Shown piece by piece: positions 50,224 to 52,318 of a DNA stretch of 52,318 nt. The translations under genes and the position numbers were made by a program. The notes beneath the pieces were generated by a model. It was not told the DNA's origin, did not search any database, and was given only the letters and a program-made list of their open reading frames with translations. Source of the DNA: Candidatus Thorarchaeota archaeon (GTDB taxonomy: Archaea > Asgardarchaeota > Thorarchaeia > Thorarchaeales > Thorarchaeaceae); assembly GCA_016840825.1 (NCBI GenBank), contig JAEORN010000035.1:1-52318 (forward strand). The letters run 5' to 3'. Every line of letters begins with the position of its first letter. The first letter of the stretch is position 1.

Positions 50224-50670
50224 ATGAGCTTCGACGTAACTGCAGAACCATTTGTGAAATCGCCTAATGATGCAAAACCCCGACGAGGTAGAGGGTTTAC
50301 TAGCGGAGAACTAAAGGATGCTGGGCTATCAATAAAGGAAGCCCGAGATATGGGACTGCTAGTAGATGTTCGAAGGAAGACCAATCATCCTGAGAATGTA
50401 GAGATTCTGAAGAACTATGTAAAAGAAATGGAGCAGCTTGTTGAAGCAATACTAGCTGAAGAAGAAGCTAAGCCCACCATTTCTGATGCCATCGCTGAGC
50501 TGTCCTCTCTAAAAGTGGTTAAGAAAGCCGATGCTGAAGCCTTAGCTGCAGCAGGAATAACCACTCTAGAGGATCTTGCCTATTGTGAGATTGACAAGGT
50601 CGCTAAGAAATCCGGAATCGATGAAGAACGGTTAACAGCTATGGTCAAAGCAGCTTTGAAGAAAGGATAA
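50224..50670 (+). CDS. rpl13e: Ribosomal protein eL13 (L13e) with helix-hairpin-helix tail
   Basis: 148 residues. KPRRGRGFTSGELKDAGLSIKEARDMGLLVDVRRKTNHPENVEILK (about 17-62) is the eL13 core: RxGRGF-x-x-x-E-L-x-x-A-G and the VD-x-R-R-x-T-x-x-x-E-N-V-x-x-L. Residues 85-148 form an additional helix-hairpin-helix (KKADAEALAAAGITTLEDLAYCEIDKVAKKSGI) like the RAD51/RPB N-terminal type. Among archaea eL13 is known from some Thermoproteota and Asgards, supporting the phylogenetic call. Confidence 0.88.
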   Translation: MSFDVTAEPFVKSPNDAKPRRGRGFTSGELKDAGLSIKEARDMGLLVDVRRKTNHPENVEILKNYVKEMEQLVEAILAEEEAKPTISDAIAELSSLKVVKKADAEALAAAGITTLEDLAYCEIDKVAKKSGIDEERLTAMVKAALKKG

Positions 50671-50698
50671 GTAGAAGGAACACCTCAATGAAGGTGCA

Positions 50699-51802
50699 AT
50701 GACCAGCTATAAGCCCCTCATTGAGAAGCTAAAGAAGCCTACCTCATTCAAGCAACCAGTTATTTTACCAGACTTCTTTCTAGATCATTTCGTGATCACT
50801 GACACATTTCAGAGATTTGTTGAAGGTATTGAAGCTCTAGCAAAACAAGGAGGTGGTAATCTCCTTGGTTCTCAACAGATGGTTCGAAGGGGAGGGAACT
50901 CAGCCAACACTGCAGCTGCATTACATGCTTTAGGAGCAAATCCAACATTGATTGTGACGACTGACCCACAAGGTAAGAAGCTCCTCGAATCTTTTCTCCC
51001 TCCTGATATGAACTTGGACCATGTGCATACGGATGGTCAACTATCCGCAACGGTATCAATTGAATTGGAATATGATAATAGAAGAGTCAATTTGATGGTC
51101 AGTGACAGTGGTTCAGCTTCCAAATTCACCTTTTGTGATTTAACGCAGAACGATTTGACTGCGATCGTTGAGAGCGGATTGGTATGTCTACTCAATTTGA
51201 ACCATAATACAAAAGCTCTCGAGTTATCGAGAGACCTGTTTAGTTTTGCTAAAGAGAAAAGCAATGCAGTAACATTCATGGATGTTGGCGATCCGTCGGG
51301 AAATCCTGAAAAATTGGATGCTATCTTGAAGCACGTTATTTCTGAAGGCTTGGTTGATGTTCTTGGAATGAATGAGAATGAAGTTTCTTGGATTGCATGG
51401 TCTCTAAGCGGGAGGGTTGATTCTTGGCGACAAGATATGAAGGATCCAGCAAAGTGGATAGATGCCGCTAAGTATGTTTCGAAAGAAATAGGCGTACGAG
51501 TTGATCTTCATACTCCATTTTACTCAGCTACACTGAAAGGTGATGAGTTTATTGCTCAGCCATCATTTGAAATGGAATCAAAGATTCTTTGTGGTGCAGG
51601 GGATGCTTGGAATGCCGGTGCTATATATGGCATCCTTTCGGATTTGACTCAGAGCGAACGACTTGTTCTATCTAATGCTATAGCAGGACTCTATGTTTCA
51701 TTTGGGACTGCAGAGCATCCAACAGTGAATCAGGTTATTTCCTTTCTAGAGAAAAAGCCAACTTGCTCCATAAATGGCACAAAATTACTTAAGCTTCAAT
51801 GA
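50699..51802 (+). CDS. PfkB-family carbohydrate/nucleoside kinase
   Basis: 367 residues from ATG 50699, GAAGGTG upstream. N-terminal VRRGGNSANTAAALHALGANPTLIVTTDPQGKK (ribokinase GGxxxNxA) and C-terminal ILCGAGDAWNAGAIYGI with the catalytic Asp (family DTxGAGDxF, here CGAGDAW). Sugar or nucleoside kinase; phosphoryl acceptor unknown. Its TGA overlaps the start of the next gene (ATGA), coupling them. Confidence 0.9.
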   Translation: MTSYKPLIEKLKKPTSFKQPVILPDFFLDHFVITDTFQRFVEGIEALAKQGGGNLLGSQQMVRRGGNSANTAAALHALGANPTLIVTTDPQGKKLLESFLPPDMNLDHVHTDGQLSATVSIELEYDNRRVNLMVSDSGSASKFTFCDLTQNDLTAIVESGLVCLLNLNHNTKALELSRDLFSFAKEKSNAVTFMDVGDPSGNPEKLDAILKHVISEGLVDVLGMNENEVSWIAWSLSGRVDSWRQDMKDPAKWIDAAKYVSKEIGVRVDLHTPFYSATLKGDEFIAQPSFEMESKILCGAGDAWNAGAIYGILSDLTQSERLVLSNAIAGLYVSFGTAEHPTVNQVISFLEKKPTCSINGTKLLKLQ

Positions 51803-52318
51803 GATTAGTCTGCACTGTATTCGCAGCAATGGGAAGTCTACGAAATATGGAATTAGAGAGAGTGCTGACAAAGCTCAGATATGACGAGTCCGTCAGAGGA
51901 TACGCTCTTTTCACGAATGACGGAGCTCCTTTCCTTTCATTCTCTCTGCCAGATGAAACACTCCCAGTTATTCGTGGAACTATGAAGATTCATTCAGAAT
52001 CATTGAAACTCATGAATGTAATGACTGGAGAAGGTATCGTAATTCTTGCTCGTGTTGATAAGAATTGGGTATTAGGAGTACTTTTTCTAAGTGATGAGTC
52101 CTTAGGTAGTGCTCTTCAAAAAACTCAGAACGTTCTTGAATTAATGGAAAGTGTAGAATTACCTCCGCCTCCTTCAGTTATAGAGGTTCCCAAGAAGCAA
52201 TCAGAAATCGACACAACAACACAAACCCCAAGTAGTGAGGAAGTCGTCACTGTTTCAAGTGAAGAAGAAATCCTACCTCTTGATCAAATAGAGGTGCGTC
52301 ATGGTTGTGTTGTCCATA
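51799..52318 (+). CDS. Roadblock/LC7-like protein, 3' end cut by window
   Basis: ATG 51799 overlaps the previous stop (ATGA); the frame is open to the last base (173 codons seen). Residues 17-105 follow the roadblock pattern: MELERVLTKLRYDESVRGYALFTNDGAPFLSF, then an amphipathic helix and VLARVDKNWVLGVLF strands. Roadblock proteins form dimers that regulate small GTPases (MglB, Ragulator, dynein) and are abundant in Asgards. After about residue 125 a low-complexity acidic/proline linker follows, so more domains probably lie outside. Confidence 0.6.
   Translation, partial: MRLVCTVFAAMGSLRNMELERVLTKLRYDESVRGYALFTNDGAPFLSFSLPDETLPVIRGTMKIHSESLKLMNVMTGEGIVILARVDKNWVLGVLFLSDESLGSALQKTQNVLELMESVELPPPPSVIEVPKKQSEIDTTTQTPSSEEVVTVSSEEEILPLDQIEVRHGCVVH

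Noticed and set aside
1..52318. CRISPR arrays, insertion sequences, integrases, prophage genes
   Set aside because: No regularly spaced repeats, terminal inverted repeats with transposase, or phage structural genes were seen on either strand.

Overview
The window looks like a piece of an archaeal chromosome, most likely from an Asgard-group archaeon (Thorarchaeota-like; this is inference). Direct support comes from archaeal information-processing genes (aIF5A with a hypusine motif, a Nob1-type PIN/zinc-ribbon nuclease, archaeal CCA-encoding tRNAs), a UbiA enzyme of the archaeal ether-lipid type, many Lrp/TrmB/HxlR-like winged-helix regulators, TATA-like boxes just upstream of leaderless starts, and eukaryote-flavoured proteins (eL13 ribosomal protein, a roadblock-like protein, a long TPR/SNAP-like protein, a zinc-ribbon Yip1-like protein). 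There is no CRISPR array, integrase, transposase or obvious prophage; the gene order is that of an ordinary chromosome with lineage-specific accessory genes mixed in.

Layout. 1-6 kb: end of a UbiA lipid enzyme, a Yip1-like membrane protein, two ECF-type S-component-like membrane proteins each next to a winged-helix regulator and a clear palindrome, then HypB and a short TraB protein. 6-9.5 kb: GrpB-like protein, membrane proteins, a secreted serine hydrolase, tRNA-His, and a QueG-like double-cluster iron-sulfur protein. 9.5-16 kb: HxlR regulator, a perfect 10-bp inverted repeat, an amino-acid permease/RAM/UspA operon, DUF2804, a membrane protein with cytoplasmic winged helix and zinc ribbon, and an MFS exporter. 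16-21.3 kb: an extracellular proteolysis island with two closely related Ig-Ig-subtilase genes flanking a small secreted protein and a double Lrp-like regulator. 21.3-25.3 kb: YhhN, class II photolyase, and a second QueG-like paralog. 26-29.3 kb: NikR divergent from a complete NikMNQO nickel ECF transporter. 29.3-33 kb: GNAT, a tRNA-Leu with a surplus of about 29 nt, and a family of surface-anchored proteins showing signs of decay. 33-39 kb: Lrp, aIF5A, NAD kinase, Nob1, YjbQ, TPR protein. 38.5-47.8 kb: metabolic genes (Gfo/Idh/MocA, FAD oxidoreductase, methyltransferase, orphan PorG, PAC2, aminotransferase, glutamine synthetase, DUF72). 48-52.3 kb: a five-fold repeated membrane protein, two small membrane proteins, eL13, a PfkB kinase and the start of a roadblock-like gene.

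How the genes fit together. Nickel is a recurring theme: NikR and NikMNQO handle regulated import, and HypB (with its co-transcribed S-like membrane protein and regulator) points to nickel-enzyme maturation. Transcription units are compact: several coupled genes overlap at ATGA or TAATG, three convergent pairs share overlapping stop codons, and five other convergent pairs are separated or closed by a perfect 8-10 bp hairpin, suggesting that hairpins mark transcript ends here. The tRNA-Leu insertion, the protease island and the operator-like palindromes are the observations I would follow first.
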